Part shown: piece after piece, positions 44,673-53,758 of the stretch
How the letters are laid out: the number at the start of each line of letters is the position of its first letter
Numbering within the stretch: position 1 is the stretch's first letter
From: Sphingobium sp. KCTC 72723
GTDB lineage: Bacteria; Pseudomonadota; Alphaproteobacteria; Sphingomonadales; Sphingomonadaceae
DNA: 64,000 bases
Direction of reading: 5' to 3'
Assembly (NCBI RefSeq): GCF_014280435.1
Contig: NZ_CP060388.1
Coordinates: 744,001-808,000 of the forward strand
Notes under the pieces: generated by a model
What the model was told of the DNA's origin: nothing
The model's input: the letters and a program-made list of their open reading frames with translations, nothing else
The model's database searches: none
Program-made: the position numbers and the translations under genes

Positions 44673-45316
44673 TGAGCGCGCATGGGCAATTGATGGACGG
44701 AGTCTATCGCTGGCAACGGCATATCTATGACCTGACCCGCAAATATTATCTGCTGGGGCGGGACGGGCTGATCGCCGACCTTGATCCCCCTGCTGGTGCA
44801 AGCGTGCTGGAAATCGGCTGTGGCACCGGGCGCAATTTGATCGCGGTGGGTAAGGCATGGCCGCAGGCGCAGCTTTATGGTGTCGATATATCGGACGCGA
44901 TGCTGGACACCGCGCGGGGCGCTGTCGCGAAGGCAGGCATGGGCGCGCGGGTGACGCTGGCGCGGGGCGATGCGTGTGGGTTCGACGCGGATGCGCTGCT
45001 GGGGCGGGCGACGTTCGACCGGGTGTTCGTCAGCTATGCGCTGTCGATGATCCCCGACTGGGAAGCGGCGCTGCATCAGGCGGCGGCCTGCGTTGCACCG
45101 GGCGGGCGGCTGGAGATCGTGGATTTCGGGCAGCAGGAGCGGTTGCCGGGCGTGTGGAAGCGCCTGCTGTCGGGATGGCTGGCGCAGTTTCATGTAACCC
45201 CGCGCCGCGAGCTGGGCCACGCGATCGAAGCTGTCGCGCGCAACATGGGCGGCGTCGCGCATGTCCGCGCGCTATATCGTGGTTATGCGTTGCGGGGCGG
45301 GATGATGCGGGTTTGA
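44672..45316 (+). CDS. btaB: BtaB: N-methyltransferase of betaine lipid synthesis
   Basis: A 214-residue class I methyltransferase (SAM motif VLEIGCGTGRNL near 46, YGVDISDAML near 70, FVSYALSMIPDWEAAL near 118). It overlaps btaA by one base, and its N-terminus HGQLMDGVYRWQRHIYDLTRKYYLLGRD is characteristic of BtaB, which trimethylates diacylglyceryl-homoserine to DGTS. In known bacteria the pair replaces phospholipids under phosphate limitation. Confidence 0.9.
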   Translation: MSAHGQLMDGVYRWQRHIYDLTRKYYLLGRDGLIADLDPPAGASVLEIGCGTGRNLIAVGKAWPQAQLYGVDISDAMLDTARGAVAKAGMGARVTLARGDACGFDADALLGRATFDRVFVSYALSMIPDWEAALHQAAACVAPGGRLEIVDFGQQERLPGVWKRLLSGWLAQFHVTPRRELGHAIEAVARNMGGVAHVRALYRGYALRGGMMRV

Positions 45317-45330
45317 ACCAACCTTTTTCC

Positions 45331-45360
45331 TGCCATTCCAGCATGTGCTGGGATGACAGG
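45331..45360. repeat. Single REP-like palindrome
   Basis: tgccattccagcatgtgctg followed by ggatgacagg folds as cattccagca / tgctgggatg. It lies between the convergent btaB and hemA genes. Confidence 0.55.
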
Positions 45361-45362
45361 TT

Positions 45363-46589
45363 TCAGGCCGCCTGCTGCGCGGCCTTTTCAAGGTCGAGCC
45401 GGTCCCAGATTTCCACCAGTGCGTTCACCAGATCGCGCATCATTTCCTCGGTATGCGCGGGGCCGGGGGTGAAGCGCAGCCGTTCGGTGCCGCGCGGAAC
45501 GGTGGGGTAATTGATCGGCTGCACATAGGCGCCATATTCGGCCAGCAATATGTCGCTGATCCGCTTGGCCTTCACAGGATCGCCCACCATCAGCGGGACG
45601 ATATGGGTGACGGATGGCATGACCGGCAGGCCAGCCTCTGCCATCAACGCCTTGAGCATCGCGGCCGACTTCTGCTGCCCTTCGCGTTCGTCGCTGGAGC
45701 CTTTGAGGTGGCGGACGCTGGCCAGCACGCCAGCGACTAGCACGGGCGACAGCGATGTGGTGAAGATGAAACCCGGCGCATAGCTGCGGATCACGTCGAC
45801 GATCATCTGGTCGGCGGCGATATAGCCGCCCATGACGCCGAACGCCTTGCCCAGCGTGCCTTCGATGATGGTCAGTCGGTCGGCCACTTCGTCGCGTTCG
45901 GAAATGCCGCCGCCGCGCGCGCCATACATGCCGACCGCATGGACTTCGTCCAGATAGGTCAGCGCGTTAAACTCGTCCGCCAGGTCGCAGATCGCCGCGA
46001 TCGGCGCGACGTCGCCGTCCATCGAATAGACGCTTTCGAACGCGATCAGCTTGGGCGCTTCGGGGTCTTCGGCGGCCAGCAATTCGCGCAGATGGTCGAG
46101 GTCGTTATGACGGAACACGCGCTTTTCGCAGCCCGAATTGCGGATGCCTGCAATCATGCTGGCATGGTTCAGTTCGTCGGAAAAGACGATGCAATTGGGC
46201 AGCAGCTTGGCCAAGGTCGCCAGCGTCGCTTCGTTCGAGACATAGCCCGACGTGAACAGCAAAGCCGCTTCCTTGCCATGCAGATCGGCCAGTTCGCTTT
46301 CCAGATCGACATGATAATGGGTGTTGCCGCCGATATTGCGCGTGCCGCCGGAACCCGCGCCGACATCGTGCAGCGCTTCTTCCATCGCGGCGATCACCTT
46401 GGGATGTTGTCCCATAGCCAGATAGTCGTTGGAACACCATACCGCGATCGGCTTTGGCCCGTTATGGCCATGAAAACAGCGGGCATTGGGGTAGGAGCCG
46501 CGATTGCGCAGGATGTCGATAAACACCCGGTAGCGGCCTTCTTCATGGAGACGGTCGATCGCCTGCGCAAAGATATGCTTGTAGTTCAC
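45363..46589 (-). CDS. hemA: 5-aminolevulinate synthase
   Basis: PLP enzyme condensing glycine and succinyl-CoA, the alphaproteobacterial entry to tetrapyrroles. 408 residues: [16 protein letters not shown] near 50, [19 protein letters not shown] near 78, [11 protein letters not shown] near 138, [12 protein letters not shown] near 213 and the PLP Lys in [13 protein letters not shown] near 247. The GTG at 46589 gives the usual N-terminus ([23 protein letters not shown]); a 44-residue upstream extension is rejected. Confidence 0.95.
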   Translation of the reverse strand: MNYKHIFAQAIDRLHEEGRYRVFIDILRNRGSYPNARCFHGHNGPKPIAVWCSNDYLAMGQHPKVIAAMEEALHDVGAGSGGTRNIGGNTHYHVDLESELADLHGKEAALLFTSGYVSNEATLATLAKLLPNCIVFSDELNHASMIAGIRNSGCEKRVFRHNDLDHLRELLAAEDPEAPKLIAFESVYSMDGDVAPIAAICDLADEFNALTYLDEVHAVGMYGARGGGISERDEVADRLTIIEGTLGKAFGVMGGYIAADQMIVDVIRSYAPGFIFTTSLSPVLVAGVLASVRHLKGSSDEREGQQKSAAMLKALMAEAGLPVMPSVTHIVPLMVGDPVKAKRISDILLAEYGAYVQPINYPTVPRGTERLRFTPGPAHTEEMMRDLVNALVEIWDRLDLEKAAQQAA

Positions 46590-46730
46590 GCTCGCCCTAT
46601 CCCTTGATGGCCCGCATCCTCTGGTTGCGGCATTTACCGACAGATGGCGCCTATTACCAGCGCTAACCGTTCGCAGGCATAGGGGGAAATACCGATCAGA
46701 GACATCGGACCTTTTGTCCAATGCGCTGGA

Positions 46731-47546
46731 TCATAGCTGGTCGATGCGGCCAAGCCCATACTCCGCCAGCGCGGGGGCCAGTGCGCGGACCTTGTCATCG
46801 ACACGAGTGAACACGGCGATGCCGGGGGACGGGGCGGCGGGCCAGGCCTGCCCCTGGGTCAGAAAAGCGATGCGCCGGGCGATGCCTTCGCCGCCATGGA
46901 CGAAGGTGAGCGGGCGGCCGATATTCTGGAGCGCGGCGGCGGCCAGTTCGTCCTGAACCAGCGGGAAATGGGTGCAGGCCAGCGCCACCACGTCCATCGC
47001 GTCGCCGCCAGGCTGATCGGTCAGTCCGGCAAGCGCTGCGCGCGCGATGGCGGGATCGAGCAGTTCGCCGCGCAGCTTCGCTTCGGCCAGTTCGACCAGC
47101 GCGGCGCAGCCATGGCGCAGCACGATGCAGTCCGCGCCATGTTCCGCCGCCAGCCGATCGACATAGGGTTGTCGCACCGTGGCGTCGGTTCCCAGCACGC
47201 CGAACACCCGGCTTTTGGACGCCAGCGCAGCCGGTTTTATCGCCGGGACGGTGCCGACCACGGGAATGTCGAGCGCGGCGCGCACATGGCTGAGCGCGAT
47301 GGTCGACGCCGTGTTGCACGCAATGACGGCCAGACGCGGGCGATAGCGTTCCACCAGTCGCCCCAGTAACGCTGGCACCCGCGCGGCAATTTCCGCCTCG
47401 CTCTTTGTGCCATAGGGGAAGCCTGCACTGTCGGCGGCATAGACGATGGACGCGGTGGGCAGCATCGCGCGGGCAGGGGCGAGGATGGACAGGCCGCCGA
47501 CGCCGGAATCGAAGAAAAGGATCGGGGCAGAGGGGGCGACGGTCAT
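46731..47546 (-). CDS. murI: Glutamate racemase
   Basis: Supplies D-glutamate for peptidoglycan. 271 residues with FFDSGVGGLSIL near 11, the two catalytic cysteines in AVIACNTAST (Cys77) and VALACTHFPL (Cys191), and PYGTKSE near 45. Start is the ATG at 47546 (MTVAPSAPILFFDSG); an ATG four codons upstream is possible, and the long open frame to 47612 is not. Monocistronic; divergent from plsY. Confidence 0.93.
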   Translation of the reverse strand: MTVAPSAPILFFDSGVGGLSILAPARAMLPTASIVYAADSAGFPYGTKSEAEIAARVPALLGRLVERYRPRLAVIACNTASTIALSHVRAALDIPVVGTVPAIKPAALASKSRVFGVLGTDATVRQPYVDRLAAEHGADCIVLRHGCAALVELAEAKLRGELLDPAIARAALAGLTDQPGGDAMDVVALACTHFPLVQDELAAAALQNIGRPLTFVHGGEGIARRIAFLTQGQAWPAAPSPGIAVFTRVDDKVRALAPALAEYGLGRIDQL

Positions 47547-47646
47547 GACAAAGAGCATGTCGCGGCATCGGGCGGGGGTGTCAACACGCCCATTGCCCGC
47601 AACGCCCGTCACGCTATGGTCGCGCTTTCTTTCTATCGGCGAGACT

Positions 47647-48246
47647 ATGACCCCTCCCTGGCTCCTTCCACTGTTCGTTCTGGTCCTTGGCTATCTGCTC
47701 GGCTCCATTCCCTTTGGCCTGTTGCTCACGCGCTTCACCGGCGCGGGGGATTTGCGGCAGATCGGGTCGGGCAATATCGGCGCGACCAATGTGTTGCGCA
47801 CGGGTCGCAAGGGGTTGGCGGCGGCGACCCTGCTGCTTGACCTGTTGAAAGGGGCCGTGGCGGTGCTGATCGGCGCGGCGCTGGTCGATGGTGGCGGGGC
47901 GATGGCAGGCGCAATGGCGTTTATTGGCCATTGCTATCCGGTCTGGCTGCGCTTTGCAGGCGGCAAGGGGGTGGCGACGATGATGGGCGTGGTCACCGCG
48001 CTGCATTGGCCAGCAGGGTGCATTTTTGCGGCGGTCTGGCTGGGCGCTTTGTTCGGGACGAAATGGTCGTCGGTGGGCGGCATGGCAGCGGCGGTGAGCG
48101 CGCCGGTGGCCCTGTGGTTCATGGGGCGGCTCGAACTGGTGCCGGTGGCGCTGGCAATGGCGCTGATCCTGCTGTGGCGGCATCGGGCGAATATCGCGCG
48201 GCTGGTGCAGGGGACGGAACCCAAAATCGGCACTGACAAGGGGTGA
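47647..48246 (+). CDS. plsY: Acyl-phosphate glycerol-3-phosphate acyltransferase PlsY
   Basis: A 199-residue, five-helix inner-membrane enzyme that starts phospholipid synthesis from acyl phosphate and glycerol-3-phosphate. Conserved motifs GYLLGSIPFGLLL near 14, GSGNIGATNVLR near 39 and GHCYPVWLRFAGGKGVAT near 98. Ends in a GTGA overlap with dprA, the common alphaproteobacterial arrangement. Confidence 0.94.
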   Translation: MTPPWLLPLFVLVLGYLLGSIPFGLLLTRFTGAGDLRQIGSGNIGATNVLRTGRKGLAAATLLLDLLKGAVAVLIGAALVDGGGAMAGAMAFIGHCYPVWLRFAGGKGVATMMGVVTALHWPAGCIFAAVWLGALFGTKWSSVGGMAAAVSAPVALWFMGRLELVPVALAMALILLWRHRANIARLVQGTEPKIGTDKG

Positions 48247-49037
48247 GCGAGCGGGAGCGGTTCGACCGGCTGCGCCTCATCCGGTCACCCCGGATCGGTC
48301 CGGTCAGCTATCGGCAATTGATGGCCCGGTTCGGCACGGCGGGCGACGCGCTGCGCGCCATTCCCGATCTGGCGGCGCGGGGCGGCGGCAAGGCGAGCGT
48401 CGCGGACGCTGGCGCAATCGAGCGGGAGATTGCCGCGTCGCGCGCATTGGGCGCACGCTATCTGCTGATGGGGGACGCCGATTATCCTGCCTTGCTCGAC
48501 CAGATGGAGGGCGCACCGCCTGCGCTCATCATACGCGGCAATGCTGCGATGGCGCAGGGGCAGTGCATCGCCATGGTCGGCGCGCGGAACGCATCGGCGG
48601 CGGCTGTGCGCTTTGCCCGCACGCTGGCGCAGGATCTGGGCCAGCGCGGCGCGATCGTCGTGTCGGGTCTGGCGCGCGGCATCGACACGGCGGCGCATCA
48701 GGGTTCGGTAGGCAGCGGGACGATCGGCGTCATTGCCTGCGGGCTGGACGTCGTGTTTCCGCCGGAAAATCGGGATTTGCAGGAACAGGTCGCCCATGAC
48801 GGACTGCTGGTGAGCGAACATCCGCCGGGCGTTCAGCCACTGGCGCGGCATTTCCCTGCGCGCAACCGCATCATCGCGGGGCTGGCCATTGGCACCGTTG
48901 TGGTGGAGGCCGCACCCAAATCGGGATCGCTCATCACTGCACGGCTGGCAGGAGAGGCCGGGCGCGAAGTGATGGCCGTGCCGGGCTCCCCGCTCGATCC
49001 GCGCGCGCAGGGGTGCAACCAGTTGATCAGTTCATAA
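48243..49037 (+). pseudogene. dprA: dprA, 3' end cut off by integrated element
   Basis: DNA-processing protein A loads RecA on incoming single-stranded DNA during natural transformation. The 264 retained residues contain an N-terminal SAM/HhH-like domain and most of the Rossmann fold (MVGARNASAAAVRF, VSGLARGIDTAAHQGSVGSGTIGVIACGLD, FPARNRIIAGL, VVVEAAPKSGSLITA, VPGSPLDPRAQGCNQLI). Intact proteins continue after GCNQLI with an RxGA segment and a C-terminal winged-helix domain, about 100 residues more. Here GCNQLI is followed by SS and a stop contributed by the integrated element. Start is GTG at 48243. Confidence 0.88.
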
Positions 49038-49052
49038 ACGGTTGCACTCCCC
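49010..49052. other. Candidate attL of the integrated element
   Basis: dprA homology ends within the GCNQLI codons (49014-49031). ggggtgcaacc (49010-49020, in dprA) and ggttgcactcccc (49040-49052, element side) are imperfect inverted repeats around the junction, as expected of a serine-integrase attachment site. The integrase gene starts 29 bp further on. The crossover dinucleotide cannot be fixed without the right end. Confidence 0.65.
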
Positions 49053-49080
49053 GTTAACGCTTTGCCGTTACGGAGAAAAT

Positions 49081-50778
49081 ATGACCCAGCCTGCTTGGAT
49101 TTACGCGCGCTTTTCGAGTAACGAACAGTCGAAGGGTGATAGCGTCCGACGCCAGCTTGTAGAAGGACGCGCATTTGTCGAACGCATGGGTTGGATACAC
49201 GACCCAGCGTTGGAAATTGTCGAAGAGGGCAAGTCTGCATACCACGGAGACAACCGCTCCGAAGGGTCGCTGCTCGGCGGATTTGAGCAGAGGGCCAGAG
49301 ATGGGCATTTCAGTAATGGCGCTGTCCTGTGCTGCGAGAATTTAGACCGTCTTACACGAGCTGGTTACGAACAAGCGGTCGAATTGCTCCGGTCGCTGAC
49401 GATGAGCGGCGTCACCGTGGCGACGTGGAACGACAACCAGATTTACGAGGCGAATACGCGCATCGACATGATGAAGGTCATGTCGATTATCCTCAAATCG
49501 GAACTAGCCCGCGAGGAGAGCGAAAAGAAAAGCATCCGCATCAAAGCCAGTTGGCAAAATAAGATCGAAGCAGCGATCAATGGTGACCGCCGCGCACTGA
49601 CAAAAATCCTTCCAGCTTGGTTGCAACGCGACGACACCACTATGCACATGACGGTAAACCCATATCGGGCATCGGTCGTAAACGAGATTTACGATTGGTA
49701 TATTGAGGGACGCGGTTTGCCCTCGATTGTGCAGCGCCTAAACGAACGTCGGGAAGCGTCCTGGGCATACGGGATTAAGGATCGAGGTCAGGGCTGGAAC
49801 ACTGCCTACCTACACAAAATCCTGACCAATCGGGCCGTGCTTGGCGAGTTCGAGCCTATGAGCAGGCCACGCTCAGCGATGCACGAAATTACCAAAGGCA
49901 TCGTCGTGCAGGACTTTTATCCGCACATCGTCACTGCACAGAAATTCAACCGAGTCCAGCAGCTACGGTCGCAGCGCGCGAAGTGGGGCGGTCAGGCGAC
50001 AAAAACCATGAACAACCTGCTGTCAGGTATCGCTAAGTGCAGCACTTGCGGCGGTGCCATGTATTTTGAGAGCCAACAGAAAGTCGGTCGTCGCACCGGA
50101 CATAAGCTGCTGAACGGGACTCCCTCAACGTATGTGGCAAAAACTGACCGCAGCTATTACCGCTGCAACAGCGCCCGGCGCGGACATACCTGCACCAACA
50201 AAACCCGCATCCGCTATGAGACACTGGAACGGGCTGTGTTGGACTGCATGTTCGATCTTGCGATGAAGGACAGCACGTTCAAGCCAAGCGATGCCGTTGC
50301 CCGACTGTCCATAGCCTATGCAGAACTGGAACGGTCCATATCGACCAAGCGGGTGCAGATGCAGCGGGGATCGGACAACCTGCTTGAGGTGTTTAGCAAG
50401 TCCCTTGCCCAGCGCGTTGCCCAGCTTGAAGCGGAAGTTGAGGCAGATGAGGCGCGGCTTGCTGGTATCAAGCGCGACCTTGAGATCGAGCGCGGTGCAT
50501 TGCGTCCAGAAGAGGATGCTAGCCTACTGCTCGCTGCCCGCGCTGCCCTTAACAGCGATGACGCCGACGCTCGATATATTGCGCGGGTCCAGACACACCA
50601 GTCCCTTACCCGACTGATTGACCAAATGTTCTGTGACACACGGGGCGAAACGCACGTCACACTGAACAACAGCGACGTTTATGTGCATATCGCACCTGAC
50701 GGTCGGACCTCCGCTATGATCCATGAGGGACCGGACGGACAGATGGACTGGCACCCGGATCATTGTGCTTCCGAATGA
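49081..50778 (+). CDS. int: Large serine recombinase (integrase)
   Basis: 565 residues. The N-terminal catalytic domain has the nucleophile Ser12 in YARFSSNEQSKGDS, then CCENLDRLTRAGY and REESEKKSIRIKASW; a recombinase domain follows (about 160-270, TNRAVLGEFEP), then a zinc ribbon (CSTCGG ... CNSARRGHTC, about 320-370) and a coiled coil (about 405-465). This is the phiC31/TP901-type layout. It directs integration at attL next to it. The ATG at 49081 follows ACGGAGAAAAT. Confidence 0.93.
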   Translation: MTQPAWIYARFSSNEQSKGDSVRRQLVEGRAFVERMGWIHDPALEIVEEGKSAYHGDNRSEGSLLGGFEQRARDGHFSNGAVLCCENLDRLTRAGYEQAVELLRSLTMSGVTVATWNDNQIYEANTRIDMMKVMSIILKSELAREESEKKSIRIKASWQNKIEAAINGDRRALTKILPAWLQRDDTTMHMTVNPYRASVVNEIYDWYIEGRGLPSIVQRLNERREASWAYGIKDRGQGWNTAYLHKILTNRAVLGEFEPMSRPRSAMHEITKGIVVQDFYPHIVTAQKFNRVQQLRSQRAKWGGQATKTMNNLLSGIAKCSTCGGAMYFESQQKVGRRTGHKLLNGTPSTYVAKTDRSYYRCNSARRGHTCTNKTRIRYETLERAVLDCMFDLAMKDSTFKPSDAVARLSIAYAELERSISTKRVQMQRGSDNLLEVFSKSLAQRVAQLEAEVEADEARLAGIKRDLEIERGALRPEEDASLLLAARAALNSDDADARYIARVQTHQSLTRLIDQMFCDTRGETHVTLNNSDVYVHIAPDGRTSAMIHEGPDGQMDWHPDHCASE

Positions 50779-50842
50779 AGGCGTATTAAACCCAAATCAA
50801 CATGTTTGAGGCCTAGATGCTGACTTGCAATGGGAGGCTACT

Positions 50843-51205
50843 GTGTCGGACGTGAATAAAACGAACACACCAATGCCGCCGATGGTAGGCTGGCTGTTGG
50901 GTAGTCTAGCTGTCGGCACGTTGATAATCTGGAACTATGCAGGCACGACTAGAACCGTCTGGTGGCTCGTTTTGCTTATCGCTCCGATAATGGTCTTTTT
51001 TCTGCTAAGCGGTTTGAAATATGTCGTTTACAAAAGTAAGACGCTCATCGGGATTATCGGCATTTTTATGGTATGCTGTTTGATCGTGTCAGGGCTGACG
51101 CTGCTGTTCGGGTGTGCAGTTGTCGTTAAAGTCGTAGCTAGTCCATTCTTAGGATCATCGCATTCTTACGTGGATGAAGAACTGCCGCAAAACTGGCGCA
51201 GATAG
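50843..51205 (+). CDS. Small membrane protein, unknown
   Basis: 120 residues with three hydrophobic helices (VGWLLGSLAVGTLIIW, WWLVLLIAPIMVFFLLSGL, IGIIGIFMVCCLIVSGLTLL) and short hydrophilic ends. No family recognised. GTG at 50843 is chosen because GGGAGG lies 5 nt upstream. Directly after the integrase on the same strand; superinfection-related roles are known for small prophage membrane proteins, but nothing specific is seen. Confidence 0.6.
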   Translation: MSDVNKTNTPMPPMVGWLLGSLAVGTLIIWNYAGTTRTVWWLVLLIAPIMVFFLLSGLKYVVYKSKTLIGIIGIFMVCCLIVSGLTLLFGCAVVVKVVASPFLGSSHSYVDEELPQNWRR

Positions 51206-51295
51206 CTTGTGCAGCGTCACCTATGCAGGAGCCGCACCCACCAAAGTCGGTACGGCTCCATCTATCTCAAACGCCGATCTGCGCTCCCCAACCAT

Positions 51296-51685
51296 TCAAC
51301 CCTTGGTGCGACGAGCCGACATACGAGCGCTGATCTCATCCAACTGCCCGTCGAACTTACCTGCCGCAACAGCCTCGCGAATGTCCGCAAGAAACTGTGA
51401 CAATGCCTCGATGGACATTTCCAGATAGGTAGCATCACCGGACAGCTTCAATGGCGTGTTACCATAACGAACCTGACACTTCACAACATCGCCATCAGGA
51501 TGCGGCTTGAACCATGCCTTCTTGCCCACATCCTTTTTGTCCAGATAGCCGATCTGAGTATCCACTGCCTCCAACAGCTTGTCCCGTGGTGACTTGCCGG
51601 GAGCCTTGGCACGGACAGACTTCTTCGTCGTCCAACCGATCTTGCCCGATACAGTGGCATATTTTTCCCAAGGCATCTTCGCCAT
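51296..51685 (-). CDS. Phage protein, DUF6641-like (paralogue of 62199-62549)
   Basis: 129 residues, basic, starting MAKMPWEKYATVSG. The core SPRDKLLEAVDTQIGYL ... KKAWFKPHPDGDVVKCQVRYGNTPLKL ... LSQFLADIREAVAAGKFDGQLDEI ... RRTKG lines up by eye with the 116-residue protein at 62199-62549 of the same element. The pattern (RxKL helix, KxWF, RYGN-x-x-x-L, helical C-terminus) recalls DUF6641, from memory. Function unknown; the fold suggests a small beta sheet followed by a helix. Confidence 0.6.
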   Translation of the reverse strand: MAKMPWEKYATVSGKIGWTTKKSVRAKAPGKSPRDKLLEAVDTQIGYLDKKDVGKKAWFKPHPDGDVVKCQVRYGNTPLKLSGDATYLEMSIEALSQFLADIREAVAAGKFDGQLDEISARMSARRTKG

Positions 51686-51732
51686 CACTGATCTCCTAAA
51701 TTGTCTACTGACACGTCTTGTAAATATCGTAT

Positions 51733-52080
51733 ATGAAGAACCCACTAAACCTACCAGCAATGCATGACAACCCTCTACCCGTCATGATCCTGATGATGTG
51801 TCAGCCATGGACTGATCGCTTCCCCGACATCACGCCCAATGCAGCGAAATATGCGATCAGCGAGGATGGTGATGAACGGCTGAACGATGTGCTGAAAATC
51901 CTAAGACGATACCCCAACGACTACAGCTATAAGTTCTTCACTGAACGAGAGGATGACGCAGAGACGATTGCGGTCCTGAAAACGTTCTATGGAGACATAG
52001 CGTTCTATCAACACGCGGTGGTCGCTTGGGTAAAGAGTGATAGGTTGGCCAGTGTGTTGAATGAAGCACTAGATAAATGA
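51733..52080 (+). CDS. Hypothetical protein
   Basis: 115 residues, acidic. Contains VMILMMCQPWTDRFPDITPNAAKYAISEDGDERLNDVLKILRRYP, a likely helical segment; no family recognised. Divergent from the DUF6641-like gene and convergent with the KAP gene (5 bp between stops). Start at 51733 is an ATG without a clear ribosome site; 51760 is an alternative. Confidence 0.5.
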   Translation: MKNPLNLPAMHDNPLPVMILMMCQPWTDRFPDITPNAAKYAISEDGDERLNDVLKILRRYPNDYSYKFFTEREDDAETIAVLKTFYGDIAFYQHAVVAWVKSDRLASVLNEALDK

Positions 52081-52085
52081 CGCCA

Positions 52086-53561
52086 TCATTCCTCTAAGGC
52101 AGGGCGCTGAATTCGGCTGACCATAGAGACCAAATCTGGATATCGTTGCATACCATCAAGAGACGGATTTCCATTCGGCCCGTAGCCTTGGATTGCTGCA
52201 CTTTGAAATGCGTTCCGATCGTCGATTTGACATAGCAATTCGTACGTCATCTCGGAAGCGGCTTTGAGTTGCCCTGCCGCAACCTCTAAACGACAGTCGA
52301 TGCTTGAACTACGCCTATGAAAAACTCGAAACTCCCAACGGGCAACGCGGACTGCGGTTGGTAATGACCCCTTCGGTAATCCTTTCATTGTCCCAATTGC
52401 GAGCGGTATGAGAAGCGGCGCAACCAAATTCTTATTCTTCGATAGGCTGGCGCAGGTAGCAAGTATATCAATCAGCTCTATCGCATCTCGTGCCGACAGA
52501 TCATACATATACAGATATTCAGAAACTAGTTGTGCAAGAGTAGGCTTGTACGGATTGGATGCGTAGACAGCCATTTGATAGAATGAAAAATCATCCTCTG
52601 TTATAGCAGTTTGCTGCAATAGAGATTGCACATATGCCACATGCTCTGCGTCTTTCAACGTGTACCGCCGTTTTATAAACCTCTTGAGATATGATGGGCC
52701 ATCGAAGTTAGCGCCATAGGCAGCATTGACGGAGTGGGCCAACTGCTGCCCGTGCATTCCGAAAATGAATACTAGACCTGCGACGTCGAACAGGTGCTTG
52801 ATTTCCTCCAGTAGCTTTATCGCATATGTGGGTCGGCAACGATCCAGCTCGTCAATGACGATGACGACAGGCGGAGAGCTTCCCGCCTCTGTAACATTTT
52901 CTACCATGGCTTCTAAACAGGTCTTGAGGTCTGCGATGGCCTTGCGTCCCTCGCGATACGACGTGACCCGATCAGCCATCAATTTGTCTGGGGCAACCTG
53001 CTTTAGGGTTTGCTCCGTGCTTTCAACAGCGTCCTTGCCAAGTTCCTCCAAGCTATTTTTGATTGCGTCTCCAACGTCCTCATCCACATTGGTTAGAACG
53101 TCTGACAATGCCTCTACGGAACCCCCAGTTATAGCTAGGCCAAGCAGCCGCTTGAAGACCCCTACACCCGCTATCTTCGCTACTTTACCTGACTTGTCGA
53201 GAATGCCGCGCCAACTCTTTTCGAGTTCTGCCGACTGCCGGAAGTACGGCGCCAGCGCCTCTGTCAGTGTCGCAACCAACGCAGTCAGCGGATCGTCTGC
53301 TATGTCATCAGACCAAGCGTCAATGTAGGCCACAGGATGGGTTATTCTAAGCTGTTCGGCAAGGTGCTTGAGGAAGAATGTTTTCCCCTGACCATAACCA
53401 CCATCAATGGCCAACGTGAGAGCGCCTTGATCCACTCGGATTAGAGCAACGTCCGCAAAGCCTTCCACATATGAACAAATCAGATTTGCCTCTTCGCGAC
53501 GATCCAACATGTCATCATGCCAGATAGCGATACAGGCCTGCTCATACTCATCTGCTGTCAT
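52086..53561 (-). CDS. KAP family P-loop NTPase
   Basis: 491 residues. Walker A GGYGQGKT at 54-61 and Walker B VIVIDELD at 233-240 followed by RCRP, the KAP signature, with an insert of about 150 residues between them that contains a possible membrane-associating segment (VGVFKRLLGLAITGG) typical of KAP proteins. The C-terminal region FIFGMHGQQLAHSVNAAYG and the downstream helical part also fit. KAP NTPases include the F-plasmid phage-exclusion protein PifA and other membrane-associated defence ATPases. It is a lone gene with its own promoter region (53562-53758), so a cargo defence gene is plausible. AGGGGG lies 4 nt before the ATG. Confidence 0.85.
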   Translation of the reverse strand: MTADEYEQACIAIWHDDMLDRREEANLICSYVEGFADVALIRVDQGALTLAIDGGYGQGKTFFLKHLAEQLRITHPVAYIDAWSDDIADDPLTALVATLTEALAPYFRQSAELEKSWRGILDKSGKVAKIAGVGVFKRLLGLAITGGSVEALSDVLTNVDEDVGDAIKNSLEELGKDAVESTEQTLKQVAPDKLMADRVTSYREGRKAIADLKTCLEAMVENVTEAGSSPPVVIVIDELDRCRPTYAIKLLEEIKHLFDVAGLVFIFGMHGQQLAHSVNAAYGANFDGPSYLKRFIKRRYTLKDAEHVAYVQSLLQQTAITEDDFSFYQMAVYASNPYKPTLAQLVSEYLYMYDLSARDAIELIDILATCASLSKNKNLVAPLLIPLAIGTMKGLPKGSLPTAVRVARWEFRVFHRRSSSIDCRLEVAAGQLKAASEMTYELLCQIDDRNAFQSAAIQGYGPNGNPSLDGMQRYPDLVSMVSRIQRPALEE

Positions 53562-53758
53562 GTCGCCCCCTAAGTAAAAATATGCATCGTGACAGGCGGG
53601 CTAACAGACAAGATCATGCGCCTTCCGCACCAAATTGATGCTATATCGCGTGTCCGGCCGCTGACCAGATTGAAGTGATGAATGCTGCCCTGAGCCACTG
53701 AACCCCCAATGTTTCTGTAAATAGCTTTGAAGTCTGTTCACAGCAACGGGAGAAATGC

